Assembly (NCBI RefSeq): GCF_020880695.1
Contig: NZ_JAJIWO010000007.1
Coordinates: 1-64,000 of the forward strand
Length of the DNA stretch: 64,000 nucleotides
Reading direction: 5' to 3'
DNA from: Mucilaginibacter sp. UR6-11
Lineage (GTDB): Bacteria > Bacteroidota > Bacteroidia > Sphingobacteriales > Sphingobacteriaceae
This document shows positions 18,888-27,584 of the stretch, one piece after another (position 1 is the stretch's first letter; the number at the start of each line of letters is the position of its first letter). The notes below the pieces were generated by a model, which was not told the DNA's origin, did not search any database, and saw nothing but the letters and a program-made list of their open reading frames with translations. A program made the position numbers and the translations under genes.

Positions 18888-19985
18888 TTAGTAATAATTG
18901 ATGAGGACGATATGCTCAAACTGCTCAAGTGCCCCATCTTCGGCAAACTCCACATCTCCGCCGTTAATTAATACTTTTTCTATGACATCATCAACTGCAT
19001 CCCGGATATAAGCAAAATGGTCGTAAGGTTCTGTAGCTGCCTCAATTACATCAGACTCAGGGCCATGCTGCGCGGCAAACCGATAACTTTTTTCTACGAT
19101 CAGCAGCTTACCTTTACCGTTATGGACATCATGCCATATCTGCCTGATCCCGGTAGAAAGGCGGTGTTGCCCGGCCGCGTCATCGAGGCGCTTCAGCAAA
19201 TCTTGTTGTTTGCTTATTTTCCAGGCCGCTATATGGGGCTGGATCAATTCTGTCAACTCTACTGCTGTATAGCTTTCATAATTACCTTCTACGTAATCCA
19301 TCACCTGGCCGGTATGTTTGCTTATTTTTTTAAACTGTCCAAGTATCCTTTCGGCCCCCAGTAACAGCACCGGCAAATGGCGTTCATTAATCAGATTACC
19401 CAGTTCTTCATCAATATGATGCAGAAATTTGTCAACGATGGTTTGATTATGTTCGGTCATATCCGAAAAGTTGCTCACCCGTTCCGGCGTATCGGTTACA
19501 TAAGCATAAACGGATCCCGGGATATTGGATAGCAGCGGAGTCAGGCTGGTGTGATCACCCAGGTATACCTTGCTCTCCAGTGCACTAAGCACCAATAAAA
19601 TAAATTTTACATCCTGTTTAGCGTTGTAAAGCAGATCCCGTACCTCAAAGGATTCGTCCACTATCAGCCTTTCTGTTACCGGGTAATCAAGATAGAGTAC
19701 CTTTTCAAACAGCGGTGACACAAACAGCGCCATCCCTTTCTTTTTTACAGGAATATCCGTGCCGGCGATAAGGCTTTGGAGTTTTTTCATAACTACCTCA
19801 CACTGCTCATCAGGATAATATTCGTGCAGCTCCCTTTCTGCTTTATCGGCGGTAATTTTAAGGGTATGAGCCATTTCTGTTTTTAAACTGATATGAGGCT
19901 CAAGCGGCAGGATGATGGATAATGCGGGGCGGTAATGAATGGCATCCATTACTTCGCGGATTTCCGGGTCAATTGCAGTATTCAT
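18888..19985 (-). CDS. Bacterial eRF1-like (baeRF) family protein
   Basis: A 365-aa protein that matches the bacterial archaeo-eukaryotic release factor (baeRF) families in overall layout. It has an N-terminal region with ALSIILPLEPH, a central eRF1_2-like domain (DVKFILLVLSALESKVYLGD), and a C-terminal eRF1_3/Pelota-like domain. The latter includes LPVLLLGAERILGQFKKISKH and the end HIVLINYY. These proteins are thought to act on stalled ribosomes or in stress; the biochemical role is unproven. A GGQ-like hydrolysis motif is not seen. The operator at 20034-20047 lies upstream, placing it in the stress regulon with the divergent Usp genes. Confidence 0.7.
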   Translation of the reverse strand: MNTAIDPEIREVMDAIHYRPALSIILPLEPHISLKTEMAHTLKITADKAERELHEYYPDEQCEVVMKKLQSLIAGTDIPVKKKGMALFVSPLFEKVLYLDYPVTERLIVDESFEVRDLLYNAKQDVKFILLVLSALESKVYLGDHTSLTPLLSNIPGSVYAYVTDTPERVSNFSDMTEHNQTIVDKFLHHIDEELGNLINERHLPVLLLGAERILGQFKKISKHTGQVMDYVEGNYESYTAVELTELIQPHIAAWKISKQQDLLKRLDDAAGQHRLSTGIRQIWHDVHNGKGKLLIVEKSYRFAAQHGPESDVIEAATEPYDHFAYIRDAVDDVIEKVLINGGDVEFAEDGALEQFEHIVLINYY

Positions 19986-20003
19986 TTCGATTCTTTTTTT
20001 TGA

Positions 20004-20047
20004 TAAATTTAGCCGGATGCCGGGCCATCAGTAATGACGCTGATCAT
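20004..20047 (-). promoter_or_regulatory. Class II-like operator/promoter for the baeRF operon
   Basis: Operator ATGAC-gctg-ATCAT at 20034-20047, then 22 bp, then a -7 TAAATTTA at 20011-20004 (minus strand). The start codon follows 18 bp later. Confidence 0.65.
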
Positions 20048-20118
20048 GATTGCGGCTGATCTTATCCCGTCTCAACATGATAGGCCCCTGCTTAGCGTGT
20101 TCAACGTCAATTATTTTG

Positions 20119-20162
20119 ATGCCGGCCATCATTCACAGGCTTGTGTTTGTTAAATAACTTTG
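20119..20162 (+). promoter_or_regulatory. Class II-like operator/promoter for the Usp operon
   Basis: Operator ATGCC-ggcc-ATCAT (one mismatch) at 20119-20132, 22 bp, then a perfect -7 TAACTTTG at 20155-20162. The ATG of the small ORF comes only 4 bases after it, so a leaderless transcript is possible. Confidence 0.55.
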
Positions 20163-20166
20163 AAGT

Positions 20167-20337
20167 ATGATCAAGAAGAGCATTACAGAACCGTCATCAG
20201 TTCATAAGCATCAGTTGGAAACGGAGTTCCCGCTTTCTGAAAAAGATGAGCAGGGCCGTTGTATGGAACGTATGCGCGAACTGCAAAACGAAGCGTTGAA
20301 ATTATGGCGATCATTAAAGAAAAAGAAACAAAAATGA
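20167..20337 (+). CDS. Small basic protein, 56 aa, coupled to universal stress protein gene
   Basis: An ATG at 20167 opens 56 codons: MIKKSITEPSSVHKHQLETE, then FPLSEKDEQGRC, then MRELQNEALKLWRSLKKKKQK. Its TGA overlaps the ATG of the Usp gene (ATGA at 20334-20337), the classic sign of translational coupling. The product is charged, has no membrane segment, and probably forms a C-terminal amphipathic helix with a lysine tail. A -7 element ends four bases before its ATG. Family not recognised. The coding case rests on the exact ATGA overlap, promoter placement and balanced composition. Confidence 0.6.
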   Translation: MIKKSITEPSSVHKHQLETEFPLSEKDEQGRCMERMRELQNEALKLWRSLKKKKQK

Positions 20338-21194
20338 AAAAATTACTAGTCCTTACTGATTTTACAGCCAACGCCTCGCATGCCGCTGCCAGCGCAAGGC
20401 AGCTCTGCACAAAAATGAATACTGACCTGTTGTTATACCATAGTGTACAATATGTTCCCATTGTGCCTGAATTTACAAACGGAGGTATGGTCGCCGAGAC
20501 CAATGAATCGCTTTTTAAAGACAGCGGCTTACAACTGGAACAGGTAGCAGGATCTCTGCAGACCCTGGCCCTGCCCGGCGAGGGATACCGTCCACAGATC
20601 ATCTGTGAAAACGGCGAAGGCAGCCTGGCCGCCAATATCAAGGAACTTACCGCCAGGCAGGACATCCGGCTGGTGATTATGGGCGGCAGGTCTGGAGGCG
20701 CGCTGGATCACCTGCTCTCCGGCAGCGAAACATCTGCCGTGATCAACGCCTCCCGAAAACCTGTCCTGATAATTCCTGCTTCGGCCGACATCTCCGTTTT
20801 AAAGAAAGTGGTTTTCGCTACTGATTTTCAAGCGGCAGATCTCGTTGCGCTGAATTTTTTGACGGACCTGGGCCAAAGCCTGGATGTTCAGGTAGAGGTA
20901 GTGCATGTAACCAAACCAGAAAGCGTCATTACCAACATTGAACCTGAGATCCTTTTCCGCAAACAACTTAACCAGCTGGATGCGAAGGCTGTTTCTTACA
21001 AGCAAGTTATGGGAGATGATATTGGTAGCCTGTTGCAACAACAATGTCAGGAAAACGGCCCGGCCTTACTGGCGATGACCCACCAACGGCACGGCATGCT
21101 TTCGCAATTGTTCGGGCACAGCGAAAGCAAAAAGATGCTTAAAAAAGGGGACGTAGCCGTCCTGATTTTTCCGCCGGACCTTGATCTTCTATAA
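20334..21194 (+). CDS. Tandem-domain universal stress protein
   Basis: A 286-aa protein with two UspA domains, about 1-145 and 150-286. The first begins MKKLLVLTDFTANASHAAASA and the second SVLKKVVFATDFQAADLVAL. Each has the Usp alpha/beta fold; the first ends in a GGRSGGALDHLLSGSETSAV stretch, close to the ATP-binding G-2x-G-9x-G(S/T) pattern, and the second has MTHQRHGMLSQLFGHSESKKM. I chose the ATG at 20334, which overlaps the stop of the small upstream gene; a longer reading from 20259 would run into that gene. Usp proteins bind ATP and support survival under growth arrest, hypoxia or redox stress. A second tandem Usp is at 42041. Confidence 0.9.
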   Translation: MKKLLVLTDFTANASHAAASARQLCTKMNTDLLLYHSVQYVPIVPEFTNGGMVAETNESLFKDSGLQLEQVAGSLQTLALPGEGYRPQIICENGEGSLAANIKELTARQDIRLVIMGGRSGGALDHLLSGSETSAVINASRKPVLIIPASADISVLKKVVFATDFQAADLVALNFLTDLGQSLDVQVEVVHVTKPESVITNIEPEILFRKQLNQLDAKAVSYKQVMGDDIGSLLQQQCQENGPALLAMTHQRHGMLSQLFGHSESKKMLKKGDVAVLIFPPDLDLL

Positions 21195-21268
21195 AAATTT
21201 TTTACAATAGACGATAGTAACGGTCTTTCATCTGATCTTAATTGGATAACAGAATCAAATGACGAACG

Positions 21269-22390
21269 TCAGCCAGATCTTTTGCGATAGCTTAAGATCG
21301 CCCAACTGTTAAAAAAGATGGCGAAACCTATTAAAGCCAGTATCTGGTACTTAATATCGTCCAGCCCGCTCCCTTTGAGCATAACCATGCGCATGACCTC
21401 TATAAAGTACGACACCGGGTTAAAACGGGCGATTAACTGCGCCCAGCCAGGCATGCTTTCGATTGGGGTATACAGCCCGCTGAGGAGGTTAAAGATCATG
21501 GTAACGAAGAAAGATACCAGCATGGATTGCTGCTGGGTTTGCGCATAGGTAGATAATAATAACCCCAGGCCCAGGATAGCCAGCAGATAAACCGTCGCGA
21601 ACACGTAGATCGTACTGTAATGGCCGAGCGGCACGATCCCATACACCAGCCGGGCGATCAGCAGGCCGATGGTCAGTACAGTAAGGGCCAGCATCCAGAA
21701 AGGGATCAGCTTACCCAAAATGAACTGCATCTTTTTAATTGGGCTTACATTAATCTGTTCAATCGTGCCCATTTCTTTTTCCCGGACGATATTATTAGCC
21801 GCAAAAGAAGATCCAATCATGGTCACCAGCATAACCAAAATGCCCGGCACCATAAATACGCGGTAATTCATGTGTGGATTATACCAGTCGGCCGATACAA
21901 TTTCGATAACGGATTGCGGTTCAAAGCGCTGCTCGGGTATCCATTGGGCCCGGATCTCCTGGTTATAGTTCTGAATAATACCCTGCAGGTAAGCCCCACC
22001 GAGCCCCGCCTTAACTCCGTTAACGGCATTTACCGCCACCAGCAGCGAACTCTGGTTGTCTTTGACCAGGTCCCTCCCAAAGTGTGCCGGGATCTCCAAC
22101 AAAAGGTCTGTCCGGTCAGATTCAATAGCTTTTAACGCTTGCGGAAAGCCGGCGCTGTAATCTTTGAGCCGGAAATAACCGGAGGAAACGATCTTATTGA
22201 CCAGTTGGCGGGCATATTCACTATGATCGTGGTCGACCACACCCAGATTGATATTTTTGATCTCATAATCCGCGGCCAGCGGTAGTATCAGCAACTGGAT
22301 CATCGGCATGATGAACAATATCCGGATGATCGCCGGGTCCCGGTAGATCTGGAGCAGTTCCTTCCACAATAAAAATTTCAACATCCTCAT
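21269..22390 (-). CDS. ABC-2 type efflux permease (YbhR/YbhS-like)
   Basis: A 373-aa ABC-2 membrane protein: one N-terminal helix (IIRILFIMPMIQLLILPLA), a large periplasmic domain, then five or so helices from about 175 on. The motif NNIVREKEMGTIEQINVSPI is the conserved cytoplasmic loop of these exporters. It is the last gene of a six-gene minus-strand operon and its start overlaps the previous permease's stop by 4 bp. The two permeases should form a heterodimeric channel. Substrate likely hydrophobic drugs, lipids or cations; not determinable from sequence. Confidence 0.9.
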   Translation of the reverse strand: MRMLKFLLWKELLQIYRDPAIIRILFIMPMIQLLILPLAADYEIKNINLGVVDHDHSEYARQLVNKIVSSGYFRLKDYSAGFPQALKAIESDRTDLLLEIPAHFGRDLVKDNQSSLLVAVNAVNGVKAGLGGAYLQGIIQNYNQEIRAQWIPEQRFEPQSVIEIVSADWYNPHMNYRVFMVPGILVMLVTMIGSSFAANNIVREKEMGTIEQINVSPIKKMQFILGKLIPFWMLALTVLTIGLLIARLVYGIVPLGHYSTIYVFATVYLLAILGLGLLLSTYAQTQQQSMLVSFFVTMIFNLLSGLYTPIESMPGWAQLIARFNPVSYFIEVMRMVMLKGSGLDDIKYQILALIGFAIFFNSWAILSYRKRSG

Positions 22391-23493
22391 ATCAGTCTGA
22401 TCTTAAATTTATAAATACTCACGCCCAGTAAAACGGCAGTCATAGAGACCAGGATCAGAGTTTCACGCCAAACGGCCGTAAATCCGAGCCCCTTGATCAT
22501 CACATCCTTAACAATGATGAAATACCATTTGGCCGGCACCAGATTAGAAATGACCCGCAGGGGAGCAGGCATATTTTCTATAGGAAACATAAAGCCGCTG
22601 AACAATAGCGTTGGCAGGAATAAACTCATCATGGAGGTGAACATGGCCGTCTGCTGTGTTTTAGCGGTGTTGGAGATCAATATCCCTACGGAAAGTGACG
22701 TGATCGTAAATACAATACTTTCGGCTATCAGCAAACCCAGGTTACCCGTTATAGGTACGTCCAACGCATACACGCTGAGTAAAAGGATGCTGGCGATGTT
22801 AACCATGGAAACCAGCAGATAAGGAATTGTCTTGGCAATAATGATGCGGAACGGTTTTAAAGGCGATACCAGGATAACCTCCATTGTCCCCATCTCCTTT
22901 TCTTTAACAATAGCGATAGAGGTCATCATGGCGCAAACCAGCATCAGCACCAGCGCCATCACGCCGGGAACAAAATTGTAAGCGCCTTTAAGCTCGGGGT
23001 TGTAAAGCATGCGCACCTGTGTCTTGATAGTATAAGGCAAGGTTGCAGCCGGTTGAAGCGTTTGTTGATAATTATTGATAATGGAAGATGCGTAGTTGGT
23101 TAGCGTATTTGCGGTATTAGGGTCAGATGCATCGGCGATAAGCTGTACCTGCGCGTGGTTACCATGCAACAGATCGTAGCGAAAGCCACGTGGAAAAACA
23201 ACAGCCAGCCTGATTTCTCCTTTGCGAAAAGTAGCTTCAACACCCTGATAAGAGTACACGTTTTTTACCAGGTTGAAATAACGGCTGGCACCAATTTCCC
23301 CGGTTATCGCCCGGGTTGCCTCATCGCGTGACTGATCAAATACGGCAATCCTGGAGTTCTTTACTTCGTTTGTCAGGGCAAAGCCATACAGTACGATCTG
23401 GATAATAGGCATAAAGAGCAGGATAAACAAAGTCCGGCGGTCACGCCAGATATGTAGCCATTCCTTTTTTACAAAAATCACGAACTGTTTCAT
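22387..23493 (-). CDS. ABC-2 type efflux permease (YbhR/YbhS-like)
   Basis: A 368-aa partner permease with the same build: N-terminal helix (LFILLFMPIIQIVLYGFAL), periplasmic domain, signature VKEKEMGTMEVILVSPLKP, then a helical C-terminal half with GFMFPIENMP. It overlaps the genes on both sides by 4 bp, so the genes of the transporter are translationally coupled. It pairs with the permease at 21269 and the two ATPases before it. Confidence 0.9.
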   Translation of the reverse strand: MKQFVIFVKKEWLHIWRDRRTLFILLFMPIIQIVLYGFALTNEVKNSRIAVFDQSRDEATRAITGEIGASRYFNLVKNVYSYQGVEATFRKGEIRLAVVFPRGFRYDLLHGNHAQVQLIADASDPNTANTLTNYASSIINNYQQTLQPAATLPYTIKTQVRMLYNPELKGAYNFVPGVMALVLMLVCAMMTSIAIVKEKEMGTMEVILVSPLKPFRIIIAKTIPYLLVSMVNIASILLLSVYALDVPITGNLGLLIAESIVFTITSLSVGILISNTAKTQQTAMFTSMMSLFLPTLLFSGFMFPIENMPAPLRVISNLVPAKWYFIIVKDVMIKGLGFTAVWRETLILVSMTAVLLGVSIYKFKIRLI

Positions 23494-24245
23494 TCTATTA
23501 AATCCTCCGTCCTGGTAGCTTTTCGTGCCAACTGTAAAAACACGCCGTCCATCGATGCCGAATTATATTGCTGCATCAGGCTGGCCGGCTTGTCCAGCGC
23601 GTCTATTCTTCCGTCGACCATGATGGATACCCGGTCGCAATACTCCGCCTCGTCCATATAATGCGTAGTGACAAAAATGGTGATCCCCCTGGCGGCGGCC
23701 TCATAGATCAGGCTCCAAAACTCCCGCCTGGTAATAGGGTCAACACCACCGGTGGGTTCATCCAAAAAAACAATGGCCGGGTCATGAACGATGGCGATCG
23801 AAAAGGCAAGTTTTTGTTTCCAGCCCAGCGGGAGCGCACGCACCAGCGTACCCTGCTGGTCCTCCATATGTAACTGTTGTAACAACAGGGCCGTCTTCTC
23901 CCGAATACGCCTATCTTCCAGGCCATAGATTCCCGCATAAAAGCGGATATTCTCCCGAATCGTCAGGTCTTCATACAACGAAAACTTCTGGCTCATGTAG
24001 CCAATGTTTTTTTTTATTTGCTCATTTTGCTTATACACATCAAACCCGGCCACCGTCGCGGTGCCTGAAGTGGGCAGCGATAAGCCGCAAAGCATCCGCA
24101 TGGCGGTGGTTTTACCTGCGCCATTGGCTCCAATGAAGCCAAATATCTCGCCCTTCTGCACGGCAAAAGATATCTTGTCCACTGCCGTGAAGTAGCCGAA
24201 CCGTTTGGTTAGTTCATTGGTCACAATTACATTTTCTTTTTCCAT
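23490..24245 (-). CDS. ABC transporter ATP-binding protein (second ATPase)
   Basis: A 251-aa ABC ATPase. Walker A GANGAGKTTAM, Q-loop YMSQKFSLYEDLT, Walker B IVFLDEPTGGVD and the H-loop FVTTHYMDEAEYCDRV are intact. The signature region is degenerate: ALPLGWKQKLAFSIA replaces LSGGQ, so one composite site may be weak. I chose the ATG at 24245, which overlaps the stop of the upstream ATPase (TAATG), rather than a start nine codons earlier inside that gene. In E. coli YbhF two such ATPases are one fused polypeptide; here they are separate genes. Confidence 0.9.
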   Translation of the reverse strand: MEKENVIVTNELTKRFGYFTAVDKISFAVQKGEIFGFIGANGAGKTTAMRMLCGLSLPTSGTATVAGFDVYKQNEQIKKNIGYMSQKFSLYEDLTIRENIRFYAGIYGLEDRRIREKTALLLQQLHMEDQQGTLVRALPLGWKQKLAFSIAIVHDPAIVFLDEPTGGVDPITRREFWSLIYEAAARGITIFVTTHYMDEAEYCDRVSIMVDGRIDALDKPASLMQQYNSASMDGVFLQLARKATRTEDLIE

Positions 24246-25165
24246 TATTCCCGCATTAAGGCCATAAAACAATCCTCAATATTTGGCTTGATCGCTTTTA
24301 TCGTGACCTGGTTGTAGTTCCCGCGCCCAACAATCTCATCCAACTTCGCCCGGCCATTTTCCCGGCCTTTAAAAACCACATGGTGAACCTGTCCAAAGGG
24401 GAAACAACTTTCAACCGCCGGGTCCTTTTTCAGGTCATTCATTAACCCAAACATATTATTGGCGCTGACTGACCATAAAGGCTTGTTAAAGGCGCCGGTA
24501 ATGCCATTGGGTGTATCAACGGATAACAGCTTTCCTTTTTGGATCAGTGCCACGCGATCGCAGCGGCCTGCCTCATCCATATAGGGCGTAGCTACCATAA
24601 TTGTTATGCCCTGCGCTTTCAGCCGGTAAAGCATCTCCCAGAATTCTTTCCGGGAGACCGCGTCCACACCCGTAGTGGGCTCATCAAGGAATAATACCGA
24701 TGGCTTATGGATCAGTGCGCAGCAAAGCGCAAGCTTCTGTTTCATCCCCCCTGACAGTTGCCCGGCCCTTCTTGTCTTAAAAGGCTCAATTTGTTCATAT
24801 ATCTCCTTGATCAATGCGTAGTTCTCCTGAATACTGGTATTAAATATTGTAGCGAAGAATTCAAGGTTCTCCTGTACCGACAGGTCCTGGTACAACGAAA
24901 ACCGGCCCGGCATATAACCGATGCGGTTTCGGATATTTTGATAATCGTTGATCACATCAAAACCGTCAACAGTGGCTTTACCGGTATCGGCCAGCAACAG
25001 CGTGGTCAGAATACGGAACAAGGATGTCTTGCCTGCCCCGTCCGGGCCGATCAGTCCAAATATTTCTCCCTGATCGACAGCAAAGGATACATTGTTCAGT
25101 GCATAAACGGCAGTCTTTTTAGCCGGATAGCTTTTGACGATATTTTCAGCGGTAATGGCTTTCAT
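24245..25165 (-). CDS. ABC transporter ATP-binding protein (first ATPase)
   Basis: A 306-aa ABC ATPase with Walker A GPDGAGKTSLFR, Q-loop YMPGRFSLYQDLS, a canonical signature LSGGMKQKLALC, Walker B VLFLDEPTTGVD and an H-loop region in which the usual histidine is replaced (VATPYMDEAGRCDRV). A C-terminal extension of about 80 residues follows the core. Together with the next ATPase, which has a degenerate signature but an intact H-loop, this suggests an asymmetric heterodimer with one good catalytic site. Two bases separate it from the membrane-fusion gene upstream. Confidence 0.9.
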   Translation of the reverse strand: MKAITAENIVKSYPAKKTAVYALNNVSFAVDQGEIFGLIGPDGAGKTSLFRILTTLLLADTGKATVDGFDVINDYQNIRNRIGYMPGRFSLYQDLSVQENLEFFATIFNTSIQENYALIKEIYEQIEPFKTRRAGQLSGGMKQKLALCCALIHKPSVLFLDEPTTGVDAVSRKEFWEMLYRLKAQGITIMVATPYMDEAGRCDRVALIQKGKLLSVDTPNGITGAFNKPLWSVSANNMFGLMNDLKKDPAVESCFPFGQVHHVVFKGRENGRAKLDEIVGRGNYNQVTIKAIKPNIEDCFMALMRE

Positions 25166-25167
25166 CG

Positions 25168-26109
25168 TCAGTTAAATTTAATTTCACCATACATCCCTAT
25201 CTTCAGGTAGCCATCATTTTTCACCCGTACTTTAATTGCATATACCAGGTTGGCCCGTTCATCTTTGGTCTGGATGGTTTTGGGTGTAAACTCAGCTTTA
25301 TCTGATATCCAGGTAACTACACCTGTATAGTTCCGGTAGCCCCCCGATCCATTATCGACCATCACCTTTACCCGCTGATTTAACTTGACCTTGGCCAGTT
25401 GGTCGCCGGTAATATATGCCCTTAGGGTAATCACCGAAAGATCTCCTATTTTGTATAGGGGTTTGCCCGTTGCGGTTACTTCGCCGGACATTGCATATTT
25501 GGTCAGCACCGTTCCATTTACGGGGTTAGTAATATGGGTTCGCTTTAACTGATCGTCAATCTGGGCTACCGAGCGGCGCAAGGGTTGGTATTCACTCAAC
25601 ACCGCGCTGTTTTGCGTACCCGTTGACGTTTGCTGTACCCTGATCTGTTGCCGGTTAACGGTGATCTGCTTTTGGATCAGCTCGATCTGGTTATTCCAGT
25701 CATCCAGTTGTTTGGTGGTTGCAGCATCCGCTTTGATCAGTTTTTCTGTACGGTTTCTTTCCCGTATTGCATTTGCCAGTTGCGTGTTCAATATCGCCAG
25801 CTGGTCTTTAAGCAGTTGTATCTGGGGCCTTACGTCCATGGTCTTTTGATGCAATGCCTGCATGGTAGCCTCCACCTGCGCTTTCTGCAATTCCAACGGA
25901 ACGGCGTCAATAAAGCCTACTACGCTATCTTTTTTAAGCACGGAACCTTCGTCAATGTTTAAAGCGACGATCTTTCCCGGCACTTCAGCAGAGACTATGA
26001 CTTCATCTACCTCAAAGGTTCCGGACGCGTCTGATAACTGGTCACTTAAATGGCAGCCGGTTAATCCGGTAAGCAGCAGGGTGGCTAATAGGTATAGTGA
26101 TGTTTTCAT
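25168..26109 (-). CDS. HlyD-family membrane fusion lipoprotein (YbhG-like)
   Basis: A 313-aa periplasmic adaptor with lipobox LTGC (lipidated Cys at about residue 19), a biotinyl-lipoyl half-motif near 35-70 (VSAEVPGKIVALNIDEGSVL), a long coiled-coil hairpin at about 75-180, the second lipoyl half (ITNPVNGTVLTKY) and a beta-barrel domain. It should bridge the ABC permeases and the TolC-like channel encoded directly before it; its ATG overlaps that gene's stop. The arrangement and gene order match E. coli ybhG-F-S-R, plus a dedicated outer-membrane channel. Confidence 0.9.
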   Translation of the reverse strand: MKTSLYLLATLLLTGLTGCHLSDQLSDASGTFEVDEVIVSAEVPGKIVALNIDEGSVLKKDSVVGFIDAVPLELQKAQVEATMQALHQKTMDVRPQIQLLKDQLAILNTQLANAIRERNRTEKLIKADAATTKQLDDWNNQIELIQKQITVNRQQIRVQQTSTGTQNSAVLSEYQPLRRSVAQIDDQLKRTHITNPVNGTVLTKYAMSGEVTATGKPLYKIGDLSVITLRAYITGDQLAKVKLNQRVKVMVDNGSGGYRNYTGVVTWISDKAEFTPKTIQTKDERANLVYAIKVRVKNDGYLKIGMYGEIKFN

Positions 26110-27428
26110 TATGGGTTCGTTTGAAGGGTTCCGGTTGTATTTTGATAACTGTACGCTTCCTGTAAAAGCTGAATCTCATGCAAAATTTGGTTTTGGCGGG
26201 CCAGGTCTTCGGCGTTGACCTGGCTTAGGTAATCATGGGCGCTAAGGACGCCGTTCTCCAGTTGGGCCGCCGCCGCTTTTTTGACCGACTCGCGCAGCGC
26301 GATGATCGCCTGGTCCGTCCGGAACAGTTCCCGGTATTTACCGATATCTGCCAGCTGTTGTTCCTGGGTAAGCGCTGTATTAAAAAGGAAGGTTTCTTTC
26401 TGGATGTCCAATGTCTCGCGGTGGATCTTTAACAGTTCCTTTTGATTTTTAAAGGTATACCAGCCCCCCAGGTTCCAGCTTAGCCTCAGCCCGCCGATGT
26501 AGTACCAGGAAAAAGCATTGCTTAACATGTTCAGGCCGGGGCGGCCATAGCCTTCCTGAACGAAGAAGCCCAGCTTGGGCCGTAACTGAACCTTAAGTAA
26601 TCCTTCCTGCAGCTCGTCCATTTTTTTCTGCACCTCATAATACCGGATCTCAGGCCGGTTGATATCGTCGGAAAGCACCGGCTGGACCGGCCTTTCCAAT
26701 ACCGAATGCTCATCCAAAGGAACATTGATAAGTAAACTCAGCATACCCAGGTAAGCTTTTTGCAAAGCACGCAGGCTAATACGGGCCTGTTCAGCCTGTA
26801 ATAGCTGCGCACTCAGCTCATCCACGCTACTTCGGTAAGCGGTCCCTCCGGCCACCATGGCCTTTGCCTTATCTATACCGTTCTGGACATCCTTTTTTAA
26901 CAGGTTGTTTTGGTTCAATTGTTCAGCAATCAGCAATGCGCCAAAATACAGCTGGTTCACCCGGTCATACAAAGCATATATATTTACCTCCAGATTTTGC
27001 TGCTGTATTTCTTCATTTGCCCGGGCCGTTTGCCGCTGGTTACTGATCAGGCCGCCGTCATACACCACCTGGTCAAGCTCGGCATAAGCTTTGTATTGAT
27101 CGCGGCTGTATTTAGGCACGGAAAAACCCGGTATTGGAATGCTAAATGGAAAACTGGTGACGGTGGATTGATAGGTAGCCTGGCCGTTAACTGACACAAC
27201 CGGCAAGTAGCCCCTGGCGGCGTTGGTTACCGAGTATGAGCCGGACCTGGCGATCAGGTCCCGCTGCCGGATGAGCGGGTAATTTTCGCGCGCCAGCCGA
27301 TAGGCCTCCGCAATCGTTAGCGGCCTGACTTCCTGGGCGCCGGCACTCTGCCTGCCCGGGAAGATCATCATAGCCATCCACCCCGCCAACATCCGGGCAA
27401 ATATTCTATTTAACCGAGGTACTTTCAT
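26109..27428 (-). CDS. TolC-family outer membrane efflux protein
   Basis: A 439-aa TolC/OMF protein with a signal peptide ending near SAGAQ (residue 31) and the two OEP repeats with long helices (AEAYRLARENYPLI; QLAEQ-type coiled regions around 130-210 and 330-430). First gene of the six-gene efflux operon. An operator and a poor -7 element lie so close upstream that the transcript may start at or a base before the ATG. A later start at Met13 (MLAGWMAMMIFPG) would also give a good signal peptide. Confidence 0.88.
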   Translation of the reverse strand: MKVPRLNRIFARMLAGWMAMMIFPGRQSAGAQEVRPLTIAEAYRLARENYPLIRQRDLIARSGSYSVTNAARGYLPVVSVNGQATYQSTVTSFPFSIPIPGFSVPKYSRDQYKAYAELDQVVYDGGLISNQRQTARANEEIQQQNLEVNIYALYDRVNQLYFGALLIAEQLNQNNLLKKDVQNGIDKAKAMVAGGTAYRSSVDELSAQLLQAEQARISLRALQKAYLGMLSLLINVPLDEHSVLERPVQPVLSDDINRPEIRYYEVQKKMDELQEGLLKVQLRPKLGFFVQEGYGRPGLNMLSNAFSWYYIGGLRLSWNLGGWYTFKNQKELLKIHRETLDIQKETFLFNTALTQEQQLADIGKYRELFRTDQAIIALRESVKKAAAAQLENGVLSAHDYLSQVNAEDLARQNQILHEIQLLQEAYSYQNTTGTLQTNP

Positions 27429-27434
27429 ACGCCA

Positions 27435-27478
27435 TAAAAGTGGTATTAAACTAAATCTCCCAAAATGACGATGGTCAG
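27435..27478 (-). promoter_or_regulatory. Class II-like operator/promoter for the efflux operon
   Basis: Operator ATGAC-gatg-GTCAG (plus-strand reading) at 27465-27478, 22 bp, then a -7-like CACTTTTA at 27442-27435 on the minus strand. The -7 is weak; the start codon is at 27428. Confidence 0.5.
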
Positions 27479-27518
27479 TTTAGCAAATGATCTTCCAGGC
27501 CGCTGATCATACTTTTAG

Positions 27519-27562
27519 ATGACCACGGTCATTCCTTAAATCTGGCCTGCAAGTGATTTTTG
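27519..27562 (+). promoter_or_regulatory. Class II-like operator/promoter for the first SDR gene
   Basis: Perfect operator ATGAC-cacg-GTCAT at 27519-27532, 22 bp, then GATTTTTG (one mismatch to TAnnTTTG) at 27555-27562; ATG at 27585. Divergent to the efflux promoter, 40 bp between operator starts. Confidence 0.65.
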
Positions 27563-27584
27563 TCAAGAATAAATCGATAAATTT

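Noticed and set aside
20116..20132. TTGAT-N7-ATCAT as an operator with wide spacing
   Set aside because: The right half fits better with the left half ATGCC at N4 (20119), which keeps the same geometry as the other sites.
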